Assembly: GCA_009921765.1 (NCBI GenBank)
Contig: RFXC01000215.1
Span: 1 to 7,128 of the forward strand
Length of the DNA: 7,128 bases
Source of the DNA: Betaproteobacteria bacterium
Lineage (GTDB): Bacteria > Pseudomonadota > Gammaproteobacteria > Burkholderiales > Burkholderiaceae
Reading direction: 5' to 3'
Made by a program: the position numbers and the translations under genes. Positions 1 to 6,971 of the stretch are shown here, one piece after another. The notes beneath the pieces were generated by a model. It worked only from the letters and a program-made list of their open reading frames with translations. It had not been told where the DNA came from and made no database searches. Within the stretch, counting starts at the first letter, position 1. Each line of letters opens with the position of its first letter.

Positions 1-363
1 GCCGCGGTCGGGCTGGTGCTGCCGGAACTGAATGGTCGACTCGATGGCTATGCCATGCGTGTGCCGACCATCAATGTGTCGGTGGTGGATCTCTCGTTTG
101 TTGCGGCACGCGACACGACCGTGGCCGAGGTGAATGCCATCATGAAAGAGGCCGCGGACGGGGCGCTGAAGGGCGTGCTCGCCTACACCGAGGAACAGCT
201 GGTCTCGGTCGACTTCAACCACAACCCGGCCTCCAGCACCTTCGATGCCACCCTCACCAAGGTGTCGGGTCGCCTGGTGAAAGTCAGCAGCTGGTACGAC
301 AACGAGTGGGGCTTCTCGAACCGGATGCTCGACACCACGGTCGCACTCATGAACGCGCGCTGA
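1..363 (+). CDS. gap: Glyceraldehyde-3-phosphate dehydrogenase, type I (3' part)
   Basis: GAPDH interconverts glyceraldehyde 3-phosphate and 1,3-bisphosphoglycerate with NAD(H) in the cytosol. Only the last 120 codons are present, in frame from base 1; the Rossmann domain and the catalytic Cys lie upstream of the window. Seen here is the end of the catalytic domain: [10 protein letters not shown], then the substrate-phosphate-binding Arg in [13 protein letters not shown], then [15 protein letters not shown], and near the C-terminus [14 protein letters not shown], whose Asn contacts the nicotinamide in this family. The stop TGA is at 361-363, three bases before pgk, so the two are almost certainly co-transcribed. 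Nothing looks damaged. Whether the enzyme is glycolytic or serves a Calvin cycle cannot be told from this fragment. Confidence 0.97.
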   Translation, partial: AAVGLVLPELNGRLDGYAMRVPTINVSVVDLSFVAARDTTVAEVNAIMKEAADGALKGVLAYTEEQLVSVDFNHNPASSTFDATLTKVSGRLVKVSSWYDNEWGFSNRMLDTTVALMNAR

Positions 364-366
364 GCC

Positions 367-1551
367 ATGCAGTTCAGGCGCCTCACCGATCTTGATCTGG
401 CCGGCAAGCGGGTCTTCATCCGTGCCGATCTCAATGTTCCGCAGGACGATTCGCTTGCCATCACCGACGACACGCGGATCCGGGCGTCGCTGCCCGCGAT
501 CCGTCACTGTCTGGAGGCCGGCGCCGCGGTCATGGTCACCTCGCACCTGGGGCGTCCCACCGAAGGCGAGTTGAAGCCCGATGATTCGCTCGCCCCGATT
601 GCAGCCCGCATGTCCGAACTGCTAGGCCGGCCGGTGCCGCTGAAGGCCAACTGGGTCGATGGTGGATTCACGGTGCAGCCGGGCGAAGTGCTGCTCCTTG
701 AGAATTGCCGTTGCAACAAGGGTGAGAAAAAAGACGACGAGGCGCTCGCCCGCAAGATGGCCGCGCTCTGCGACATTTATGTGAACGATGCCTTCGGCAC
801 CGCACATCGTGCCGAAGCCACCACGCACGGCATGGCGCGGTTTGCGCCGGTTGCCTGTGCGGGGCCACTGCTTGCGGCTGAACTCGATGCACTGGGCCGT
901 GCGCTGGGCGACCCCCGACGGCCGCTGGTGGCGATCGTTGCCGGCTCCAAGGTGTCCACCAAACTCACCATCCTCAAGTCGCTTGCCGCCCGCGTCGATC
1001 AGCTGATTGTGGGCGGCGGGATTGCCAATACCTTCATGCTGGCGGCCGGGTTGCCGATCGGAAAATCGCTTGCCGAGCGCGACCTCCTTGACGAAGCGCG
1101 CAGCATCATTGACCTGATGGCTGCACGGGGTGCGCAGGTGCCCATACCCGTTGACGTGGTCTGCGCGCCCACCTTCGCGGCCGATGCGCCGGCCACCATC
1201 AGGCGGGCCACCGATGTGACCGACGCCGACATGATTCTCGATATCGGTCCCGCGACAGCGGCCACCCTGGCCGAGCGGCTGAGGCAGGCCGGCACCATTG
1301 TCTGGAACGGACCGGTTGGCGTCTTCGAATTCGAAAGCTTCTCGCACGGCACGCAAACCATCGCGCGGGCGATTGCCGACTCGAAAGCGTTCTCGATTGC
1401 GGGGGGCGGCGATACGCTCGCCGCCATCGCGAAGTTCGGGATCACCGATCGGGTGGATTACATTTCCACGGGGGGGGGCGCGTTCCTCGAATTCCTTGAG
1501 GGACGAACCCTGCCCGCGGTGGCGGCGCTCGCGGCGCGGCACGCGACCTGA
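367..1551 (+). CDS. pgk: Phosphoglycerate kinase
   Basis: Cytosolic enzyme that transfers phosphate between 1,3-bisphosphoglycerate and ADP to give 3-phosphoglycerate and ATP. The 394-residue length is normal for bacteria. Visible in order: RADLNVP (residues 19-25), DDTRI (34-38), SHLGRP (59-64), [13 protein letters not shown] (about 110-122), [29 protein letters not shown], the nucleotide-binding [15 protein letters not shown], and near the C-terminus [13 protein letters not shown]. All expected substrate-binding basic residues in these motifs are present. The ATG lies 3 bases after the gap stop with no strong Shine-Dalgarno sequence, so translational coupling to gap is likely. The glycines of STGGGA are encoded by GGG GGG GGC, giving nine consecutive G at 1470-1478. 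The gene ends before a strong hairpin shared with the convergent pyk. Confidence 0.98.
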   Translation: MQFRRLTDLDLAGKRVFIRADLNVPQDDSLAITDDTRIRASLPAIRHCLEAGAAVMVTSHLGRPTEGELKPDDSLAPIAARMSELLGRPVPLKANWVDGGFTVQPGEVLLLENCRCNKGEKKDDEALARKMAALCDIYVNDAFGTAHRAEATTHGMARFAPVACAGPLLAAELDALGRALGDPRRPLVAIVAGSKVSTKLTILKSLAARVDQLIVGGGIANTFMLAAGLPIGKSLAERDLLDEARSIIDLMAARGAQVPIPVDVVCAPTFAADAPATIRRATDVTDADMILDIGPATAATLAERLRQAGTIVWNGPVGVFEFESFSHGTQTIARAIADSKAFSIAGGGDTLAAIAKFGITDRVDYISTGGGAFLEFLEGRTLPAVAALAARHAT

Positions 1552-1585
1552 CCTGCTTTATCGCTGAGCGATCACCATCCCAAAC

Positions 1586-1620
1586 GGCCCGACGCACCAC
1601 GCCAAGCGGTGCGTCGGGCC
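1586..1620. terminator. Bidirectional hairpin terminator between pgk and pyk
   Basis: GGCCCGACGCACC (1586-1598) and GGTGCGTCGGGCC (1608-1620) are perfect reverse complements, giving a 13-bp GC-rich stem with a 9-base loop. The hairpin sits between two convergent stops (pgk ending at 1551, pyk ending at 1625). Read on the minus strand it is followed by GTTTGGG, a short T stretch; on the plus strand there is only TT after four bases. A shared terminator is the obvious role. The missing U-tract on the plus side leaves open how efficiently it stops gap-pgk transcripts. Confidence 0.75.
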
Positions 1621-1624
1621 CGGT

Positions 1625-3061
1625 TCAGTGTTCGCCCACCCGCACAATCTTCATGGTGTTGGTGCCGCCGGATTTTCCAATCGGCTCGCCGATCGTGATC
1701 ACCAGCAGGTCGCCCTTTTCCACGACGCCCTCGCGCAGGAGCAGCTCTTCGGCTTCGCGCAGAAGCAGTTCACGATCGACCGACTCATAGCGCATCATCA
1801 GTGGATGCACCTCGCGATATAGGCACATGCGGCGGCGGCTGCTTTCTTCGGGGGTGAGCGCATAGACAGGCACACCGGAATCGAGGCGAGAGGCCCACAG
1901 CGCGGTAGAACCCGACTGCGTGAGCGCAGCGATCGCCTTGACCTTCAGATGCGATGCGACAAACAGCGCACTCATTGCAATTGACTGATCGATCCGGGTG
2001 AAGGTGCGGTTGAGGAACTCGCCATCGAGCCGCGTGTTCTGCGAGCGGTCGGCCTCGAAGCAGACGCGCGCCATGGCCTCGATGGTTTCAACCGGATATT
2101 TCCCTGCGGCCGTCTCGGCTGACAGCATGACCGCGTCGGTGCCATCGAGCACTGCATTGGCCACATCAGAGACTTCAGCGCGGGTAGGGACAGGCGACTC
2201 GATCATCGATTCCATCATCTGGGTGGCAGTGATGGTGAGACGGTTGTGTTCGCGCGCCATCCGGATCATTTTTTTCTGAAGCGCCGGTACCGTGGCATCG
2301 CCCACTTCAACCGCCAGATCGCCGCGCGCGACCATGATGCCGTCGGATGCCTTCAGGATCTCTTCCAGGTTGTCGATTGCCTCGTAGCGCTCGATCTTGG
2401 CGATCATGAGCGCCTTGCCGCCGGACGCCCGCGCGAGTTCGCGTGCCATGTACATGTCGGCGGCGTTCTTTGGAAACGAGACGGCAATGAAATCGGCCCC
2501 AAATGCCGTCGCGGTGCGGATGTCGTCCATGTCCTTTGCCGTAAGGGCCGGTGCCGACAACCCGCCGCCCTGACGGTTGATACCCTTGCGGTCGGACAGG
2601 ACGCCGCCCACCACAACCGTACATTCGATACGGTTGGCGTGAACCCGGTCGACCTTCATCACCATGCGACCATCATTCAGGAGCAGGGTATCGCCCGCCC
2701 GGACATCGTTGACGAGTTCTTTGTAGTCGAGTCCGACCTGAGCGATGTCGCCCAGCGTGCAGTCGGTATCGAATGCGAAGGGCATGCCGGGCTCGAGCGA
2801 CACCTTACCTTCAGCGAATTTGCCGATGCGGATCTTCGGCCCCTGCAGGTCTGCGAGCACCCCGATTCCCCGGCCGCACTGCTCGGCGATACGCCGCACC
2901 AGTGCCACGGTTTCAGTATGCGCGGCTGCGCTGCCATGGGAAAAATTCATCCGAACCACATCGACACCGGCGCGGATCATGCGCTCGAGCACCTCGGGCG
3001 AGGACGACGCGGGCCCAAGCGTCGCAACAATTTTGGTGGCACGGGGAACGGGTCTGCTCAC
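1625..3061 (-). CDS. pyk: Pyruvate kinase, PykA type
   Basis: Transfers phosphate from phosphoenolpyruvate to ADP, giving pyruvate and ATP, the last step of glycolysis. The 478-residue length is normal. Seen: ATLGPAS (13-19), MNFSHG (38-43), DLQGPKIR (71-78), LNDGR, KGINRQGGG, MIAKIERYE with the catalytic Lys222 and metal ligand Glu224, VARGDLAVE with metal ligand Asp248, ITATQMMESM with Thr280, and LDGTDAVMLSAETAAGKYP. The GGxLSxxKGIN and TQMMESM stretches resemble E. coli PykA more than PykF. The chosen start is GTG, which puts ATKIVATLG at the normal N-terminal position; a modest GAGG lies 5 bases upstream on the minus strand. The gene is on the opposite strand to all its neighbours, so it must have its own promoter within 3062-3271. 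The C-terminal domain (about 350-478) is complete and ends GGTNTMKIVRVGEH. Confidence 0.97.
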   Translation of the reverse strand: MSRPVPRATKIVATLGPASSSPEVLERMIRAGVDVVRMNFSHGSAAAHTETVALVRRIAEQCGRGIGVLADLQGPKIRIGKFAEGKVSLEPGMPFAFDTDCTLGDIAQVGLDYKELVNDVRAGDTLLLNDGRMVMKVDRVHANRIECTVVVGGVLSDRKGINRQGGGLSAPALTAKDMDDIRTATAFGADFIAVSFPKNAADMYMARELARASGGKALMIAKIERYEAIDNLEEILKASDGIMVARGDLAVEVGDATVPALQKKMIRMAREHNRLTITATQMMESMIESPVPTRAEVSDVANAVLDGTDAVMLSAETAAGKYPVETIEAMARVCFEADRSQNTRLDGEFLNRTFTRIDQSIAMSALFVASHLKVKAIAALTQSGSTALWASRLDSGVPVYALTPEESSRRRMCLYREVHPLMMRYESVDRELLLREAEELLLREGVVEKGDLLVITIGEPIGKSGGTNTMKIVRVGEH

Positions 3062-3225
3062 GAAGGCCTCGACTGGGCAATGGGCGGCTTGGCCCGGTAA
3101 GGCTATTCTGCATGAGAGATACCGACTTCGCCTTGTCTTTTTGCAGGGTTGCGCGGTGGGCGAAGAGCGGGACCCGATACCCCAGGGCCGGGTGACCGTC
3201 GTGAAGCGTCTGGCACGCAGTTAGG

Positions 3226-3244
3226 GGATAATCGCCGGTTATCC
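3226..3244. promoter_or_regulatory. Inverted repeat GGATAA-N7-TTATCC over the putative fba -10
   Basis: GGATAA at 3226-3231 and TTATCC at 3239-3244 are perfect 6-bp inverted arms around the 7-base spacer TCGCCGG. The left arm overlaps the candidate -10 box GATAAT and the right arm lies near the expected transcription start. It could be an operator or a small 5'-end hairpin. A 6-bp palindrome can also arise by chance in a region this size, so function is only a suggestion. Confidence 0.35.
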
Positions 3245-3257
3245 ACCAACAGTGCCC

Positions 3258-3263
3258 AAGGAG
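3258..3263 (+). promoter_or_regulatory. Ribosome binding site of fba
   Basis: AAGGAG is the strongest Shine-Dalgarno match in the window and sits 8 bases before the ATG at 3272. It fixes the fba start there and argues against the longer in-frame reading that is open back to at least 3149, which would cover the putative promoter. Confidence 0.85.
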
Positions 3264-3271
3264 TCGTCCCC

Positions 3272-4336
3272 ATGCCCCTGGTTTCGATGCGGCAGCTACT
3301 CGATGACGCTGCCGAGAATGGCTACGGAATCCCGGCGTTCAATGTCAACAACCTTGAGCAGGTGCAGGCGATCATGTCGGCTGCCGCCGAGCTCGATGCC
3401 CCGGTGATCATGCAGGCCTCGGCTGGCGCCCGGAAATACGCTGGCGAGGCGTTCCTGAAGCATCTCATCGAGGCGGCCATCGAGGCGTATCCCAAGGTGC
3501 CCGTGGTCATGCACCAGGATCATGGGCAGTCGCCCGACATCTGCCGCGGGGCGATCGACCTCGGGTTCTCTTCGGTCATGATGGACGGGTCGCTGCGCGA
3601 AGACGGCAAAACCATCGCGAGCTACGACTACAACGTGGAGGTCACCCGCAAGGTGGTCGACATGGCGCACGCGCTCGGCATCACCGTAGAGGGCGAGCTC
3701 GGCTGCCTGGGCTCACTCGAAACCATGAAGGGCGACAAGGAAGACGGTCACGGTGCCGAGGGCACCATGACCCGCGAGCAACTGCTCACCGACCCCGAGC
3801 AGGCGGCCGACTTCGTTCGGCAGACTCAGGTGGATGCGCTCGCGATCGCGATCGGCACCTCGCATGGCGCCTACAAATTCTCGCGCAAGCCCACTGGCGA
3901 AACGCTTGCCATCGGTCGCGTCCGCGAAATTCACGCCCGCATCCCCAATACGCATCTGGTCATGCACGGCTCGTCGTCCGTTCCCCAGGACCTGCTCGCT
4001 GAAATTCGCCAGTTTGGCGGCGCCATGAAGGAAACCTACGGCGTGCCGGTCGAGGAAATCCAGGAGGCGATCCGCCACGGGGTTCGCAAGATCAATATCG
4101 ACACCGACATCCGGCTCGCCATGACCGGTGCAATCCGCCGTTTCATGGCTGAGCATCCCGACAAGTTCGACCCCCGCGAATATCTCAAGCCGGCTCGCGA
4201 GGCCGCACGCCGCATCTGCCTGCAGCGCTATCGCGAGTTCAGCTGCGAAGGCCGGGGCAGTCGTATTCGTCCGGTGTCGCTGTCGGTCATGGTCAGCCGC
4301 TACGCGAGCGGTGACCTCGCGCAGGCGGTCCACTGA
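3272..4336 (+). CDS. fba: Fructose-1,6-bisphosphate aldolase, class II
   Basis: Zinc-dependent aldolase that cleaves or forms fructose 1,6-bisphosphate from dihydroxyacetone phosphate and glyceraldehyde 3-phosphate, in the cytosol. It has 354 residues and belongs to the CbbA/FbaA type common in Betaproteobacteria. Seen: GIPAFNVNN (19-27), HQDHGQS with the catalytic Asp83 and zinc ligand His84, EGELG (140-144) with an expected metal-coordinating Glu, GTSHGAYK with His198, VMHGSSSVP with His232, and NIDTD (275-279). The three zinc histidines and the catalytic Asp are thus in place. The start is set by AAGGAG 8 bases upstream and by [10 protein letters not shown], a normal N-terminus for the group. 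Only 28 bases without a visible terminator separate it from purC, suggesting co-transcription. The same protein group is used in glycolysis, gluconeogenesis and Calvin cycles, so pathway assignment stays open. Confidence 0.97.
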   Translation: MPLVSMRQLLDDAAENGYGIPAFNVNNLEQVQAIMSAAAELDAPVIMQASAGARKYAGEAFLKHLIEAAIEAYPKVPVVMHQDHGQSPDICRGAIDLGFSSVMMDGSLREDGKTIASYDYNVEVTRKVVDMAHALGITVEGELGCLGSLETMKGDKEDGHGAEGTMTREQLLTDPEQAADFVRQTQVDALAIAIGTSHGAYKFSRKPTGETLAIGRVREIHARIPNTHLVMHGSSSVPQDLLAEIRQFGGAMKETYGVPVEEIQEAIRHGVRKINIDTDIRLAMTGAIRRFMAEHPDKFDPREYLKPAREAARRICLQRYREFSCEGRGSRIRPVSLSVMVSRYASGDLAQAVH

Positions 4337-4364
4337 GGCGTCATCCCATCAAGGCGCTGTCCTC

Positions 4365-5264
4365 ATGAGCTCCGCTCCGCTTCACCAGTCCACGCTCCAG
4401 TCGCTACCACTGCTCGGTCGCGGCAAGGTTCGCGACAACTACGCGGTCGGAGAGGACCGGTTGCTGATCGTGACTACCGATCGCCTGTCGGCCTTTGATG
4501 TGGTGATGGGCGAGCCCATTCCCGACAAGGGGCGTGTGCTCAATCGCATGACGCTCTTCTGGCTGAAGAAGCTTGGCGATGTGGTGCCCAACCATCTGCT
4601 CGATCAGCGGCCGGAAGCGGTGGTGTCGGAGTCCGAGCGCGGGCAGGTGGCTGAACGGTCCATGGTGGTTCGGCGGCTGCGTCCGATCCTGGTCGAAGCG
4701 GTGGTGCGGGGGTATCTGATTGGCTCGGGTTGGAAGGACTATCAGCAATCCGGTGGCGTCTGTGGCATTGCGCTGCCTCCGGGTCTGCGCATGGCAGAGA
4801 AGCTTCCAGAGCCCATCTTCACCCCGGCTGCCAAGGCCGAACTGGGCGAGCACGACGAGAACATTTCGTTTGACGACATGGTGGTGCGCGTGGGCGAGCC
4901 GCTTGCCAAGCGGATTCGCGAAATCAGCCTCGAACTCTATCGCCGGGCGAACGCCTATGCGGCCGAGCGCGGCATCATCATTGCCGACACCAAATTCGAA
5001 TTCGGGCTCGACGCCAACGATACGCTCTACCTGATGGACGAAGTGCTCACGGCTGACTCGTCGCGGTTCTGGCCAGCCGATCAGTACCAGGTGGGTCAAT
5101 CGCCTCCGTCCTACGACAAGCAGTTCGTGCGCGATTACCTTGAAACCCTCACCGGCTGGGGCAAGCGCCCGCCAGCTCCGCCCTTGCCCGCACAGGTCAT
5201 CGCACAAACCGCCGACAAATACCGCGAAGCGCTTTGGCGCCTCACGGGAGAGCGCCTTGGCTGA
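4365..5264 (+). CDS. purC: Phosphoribosylaminoimidazole-succinocarboxamide synthase (SAICAR synthetase)
   Basis: Joins aspartate to CAIR using ATP, giving SAICAR in de novo purine synthesis. Its 299 residues are normal for a stand-alone PurC. Seen: GRGKVRDNY (18-26, nucleotide binding), TTDRLSAFD (37-45), [10 protein letters not shown], the family signature region [14 protein letters not shown] (about 110-123), [23 protein letters not shown] (about 206-216), and [13 protein letters not shown] (about 225-237). The ATG at 4365 is chosen because the family N-terminus fits and AAGG lies 10 bases upstream; the frame stays open further back but there it overlaps fba out of frame. Its last 8 bases overlap the proposed purE start, so the two are probably translationally coupled. 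Confidence 0.97.
   Translation: MSSAPLHQSTLQSLPLLGRGKVRDNYAVGEDRLLIVTTDRLSAFDVVMGEPIPDKGRVLNRMTLFWLKKLGDVVPNHLLDQRPEAVVSESERGQVAERSMVVRRLRPILVEAVVRGYLIGSGWKDYQQSGGVCGIALPPGLRMAEKLPEPIFTPAAKAELGEHDENISFDDMVVRVGEPLAKRIREISLELYRRANAYAAERGIIIADTKFEFGLDANDTLYLMDEVLTADSSRFWPADQYQVGQSPPSYDKQFVRDYLETLTGWGKRPPAPPLPAQVIAQTADKYREALWRLTGERLG
5246..5250 (+). promoter_or_regulatory. Ribosome binding site favouring the TTG start of purE
   Basis: GGGAG lies inside the end of purC, 6 bases before TTG at 5257. No comparable site at proper spacing precedes the alternative GTG at 5299, where the only G-rich stretch almost touches the codon. Confidence 0.55.
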
Positions 5265-5796
5265 GTCTGACAAGCGGGTTGCTTCAGGCACGGCGGGTGT
5301 GAAAGACGTCTGCGTTGGTGTGGTCATGGGCTCGGCCAGCGACTGGGAGGTCATGCGCCACGCGGTTGCGGTGCTGGAGGAATTCGGCGTTCCGCACGAG
5401 GCGCAGGTGGTCTCGGCCCACCGCATGCCCGATGAAATGTTCCACTATGCCGAGACCGCGCGTGCGCGCGGGCTGCGCGCAATCATTGCGGGCGCGGGCG
5501 GGGCGGCCCACCTGCCCGGCATGCTGGCGGCCAAGACCATCGTTCCGGTGTTCGGTGTGCCGGTGCCATCGCGCTATCTGCGGGGCGAAGACTCGCTGCT
5601 ATCCATCGTTCAGATGCCGCGTGGGGTGCCCGTTGCCACCTTTGCCATTGGCGAGGCGGGCGCGGCCAATGCGGCGCTGCATGCCATTGCCACGCTCGCC
5701 ACCACCGATTCGGCACTCGCCGCCCGGCTTGAAGCGTTTCGTGCTGCCCAAAACGCTGCGGCGCGCGGCATGGTGCTGCCGCCTCCGGGTCAGTGA
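5257..5796 (+). CDS. purE: N5-carboxyaminoimidazole ribonucleotide mutase, class I PurE
   Basis: Moves the carboxyl group of N5-CAIR to carbon to give CAIR, directly after PurK. Numbered from the TTG start (179 residues): GSASDW (25-30), SAHR with the conserved His55, [12 protein letters not shown] (78-89), [22 protein letters not shown], and GAANAALHA. These are class I PurE features, and a class I enzyme is expected beside a purK. The start is uncertain: TTG at 5257 has a good GGGAG upstream and overlaps the purC stop, while GTG at 5299 would give 165 residues, closer to the usual length, without the 14-residue polar lead. The gene overlaps purK by four bases (GTGA). Confidence 0.95.
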   Translation: MAESDKRVASGTAGVKDVCVGVVMGSASDWEVMRHAVAVLEEFGVPHEAQVVSAHRMPDEMFHYAETARARGLRAIIAGAGGAAHLPGMLAAKTIVPVFGVPVPSRYLRGEDSLLSIVQMPRGVPVATFAIGEAGAANAALHAIATLATTDSALAARLEAFRAAQNAAARGMVLPPPGQ

Positions 5797-6971
5797 GCGA
5801 ACGCCCCCAGCGGCCGCTTGCGCCGCGCAGCTGGCTCGGGCTTTTGGGCGGCGGCCAACTCGGTCGCATGTTCGCGCAGGCCGCGCAGGCGTTGGGCTAT
5901 CGGGTGTGCGTGCTCGATCCCGATGCGCTCGGCCCCGCTGCAGCGGTCGCCGATCGGCACCTTCGCGCCGACTATGCCGACACGGCCGCGCTTGCCGAAC
6001 TGGCTGTGCAATGTTCGGCGGTCACGACCGAATTTGAAAACGTGCCCGCTGTATCACTCGATTTCCTGGCCGCCCGCGGGGTGGTGAGCCCCGACGGTGC
6101 GTCGGTTGCGATTGCACAGGACCGGATCGCCGAAAAAGCGTTTGTGCGTAGCGCCGGGATCGCCACGGCACCTTACGCCGAGATCCGTTCATCCGATGAT
6201 TGTTCGCATGCAGATGCCCACCTTTTTCCCGGCATTCTGAAGGCCGCGCGGCTAGGCTACGACGGCAAGGGCCAGGTACGTGTGGCCTCTGCCGAGGAAG
6301 CCGCCCGGGCGTTCGAGACGCTTGGGCGGGTTCCCTGTGTGCTGGAAAAGCGCGTTGACCTGCAGTGCGAAGTGTCGGTGCTGCTTGCGCGTGGCTTTGA
6401 TGGTCGATGCGTGGTGTGGCCGGTGGCGCGAAATGTGCACCGCGAGGGCATTCTGTTTACCTCCACGGTACCGGCCGAGGTGCCGTCCGGAGTGGCTGCG
6501 CGGGTGGTTGCCGATGCTCAGGCAATCGCCGAACGAATGCGCTATGTGGGCGTGCTCTGCATTGAATTTTTCGTGTTGCAGGACGGTTCTGTGTGCGTCA
6601 ATGAAATGGCGCCGCGGCCCCACAACTCGGGTCACTGGACGCTCGATGCCAGCCTCACCAGTCAGTTTGAACAGCAGGTCCGGGTGCTGGCGGGATTGCC
6701 TCTGGGCGACACGCGCGCGCTCGCCCCTGCGGTGATGCTCAACCTGCTCGGCGATCTGTGGTTTGGGAACGGCGGCTCGCCCAGCAGCGAGCGTGAGCCC
6801 GACTGGGCGCGCGTATTGGGCGAGTTGCCGGGTGCAAAGCTCCATCTCTACGGCAAGGCTCAGGCGCGGCCGGGCCGCAAGATGGGGCACCTTACCCTGG
6901 TGGCTGATGACGCAGCGGCAGCACGGGCGGCCTGCAGCCGCGCGATCGAACTCCTCGGGATACCCGAGTGA
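5793..6971 (+). CDS. purK: N5-carboxyaminoimidazole ribonucleotide synthase (ATP-grasp)
   Basis: Uses ATP and bicarbonate to carboxylate AIR to N5-CAIR, the substrate of PurE. The product has 392 residues. Seen: LGGGQLGRM (18-26) of the pre-ATP-grasp domain, TTEFENVP (78-85), the ATP-grasp glycine loop GYDGKGQ with Lys159, [20 protein letters not shown], the metal and phosphate site [13 protein letters not shown] (270-282, with Glu271), [25 protein letters not shown], and the C-terminal [20 protein letters not shown]. The GTG start overlaps the purE stop as GTGA, the usual sign of translational coupling. The C-terminal helix is Ala-rich ([10 protein letters not shown]). The gene's own stop overlaps another GTG in the same GTGA pattern at 6968. 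Confidence 0.97.
   Translation: MSERPQRPLAPRSWLGLLGGGQLGRMFAQAAQALGYRVCVLDPDALGPAAAVADRHLRADYADTAALAELAVQCSAVTTEFENVPAVSLDFLAARGVVSPDGASVAIAQDRIAEKAFVRSAGIATAPYAEIRSSDDCSHADAHLFPGILKAARLGYDGKGQVRVASAEEAARAFETLGRVPCVLEKRVDLQCEVSVLLARGFDGRCVVWPVARNVHREGILFTSTVPAEVPSGVAARVVADAQAIAERMRYVGVLCIEFFVLQDGSVCVNEMAPRPHNSGHWTLDASLTSQFEQQVRVLAGLPLGDTRALAPAVMLNLLGDLWFGNGGSPSSEREPDWARVLGELPGAKLHLYGKAQARPGRKMGHLTLVADDAAAARAACSRAIELLGIPE

Larger units (their letters stand above)
3062..3271. promoter_or_regulatory. Divergent pyk/fba intergenic promoter region
   Basis: This 210-base region separates the starts of pyk (minus) and fba (plus), so promoters for both directions must lie here. For fba the best -10 match is GATAAT at 3227-3232, 40 bases before the ATG; no good -35 hexamer lies 16-18 bases upstream of it (AAGCGT at 3204-3209 is a poor match). 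For pyk, CAGAAT read on the minus strand (3105-3110) is a possible -10, again without a convincing -35. The region contains no RNA gene or small ORF that I can support. Presence of promoters is inferred from the divergent layout; the individual boxes are weak calls. Confidence 0.5.

Noticed and set aside
726..733. A6 run in pgk (GAG AAA AAA GAC) as a programmed frameshift site
   Set aside because: The codon phase does not fit the X XXY YYZ slippery heptamer, and the zero frame encodes the conserved NKGEKK motif and continues to a full-length enzyme.
622..1542. 306-codon open frame on the minus strand inside pgk
   Set aside because: It lies wholly antisense to a complete, motif-rich pgk, encodes an Arg/Gly/His-rich sequence with no family resemblance, and is the usual by-product of high-GC codon bias.
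2246..3100. 284-codon open frame on the plus strand opposite pyk
   Set aside because: It mirrors the pyk coding sequence and contains no recognisable domain; pyk on the minus strand explains the DNA.
3211..3226. TGGCACG resembling the -24 half of a sigma-54 promoter
   Set aside because: The required TTGC-like -12 element is absent; four bases later the sequence is TAGGG.
3149..3271. Possible 41-residue N-terminal extension of fba
   Set aside because: The AAGGAG at 3258-3263, the normal family N-terminus at 3272 and the likely promoter around 3227 all place the start at 3272.
4404..5426. 340-codon open frame on the minus strand across purC and purE
   Set aside because: It is antisense to two well-supported genes, has no recognisable motifs and no plausible ribosome site that I could see.
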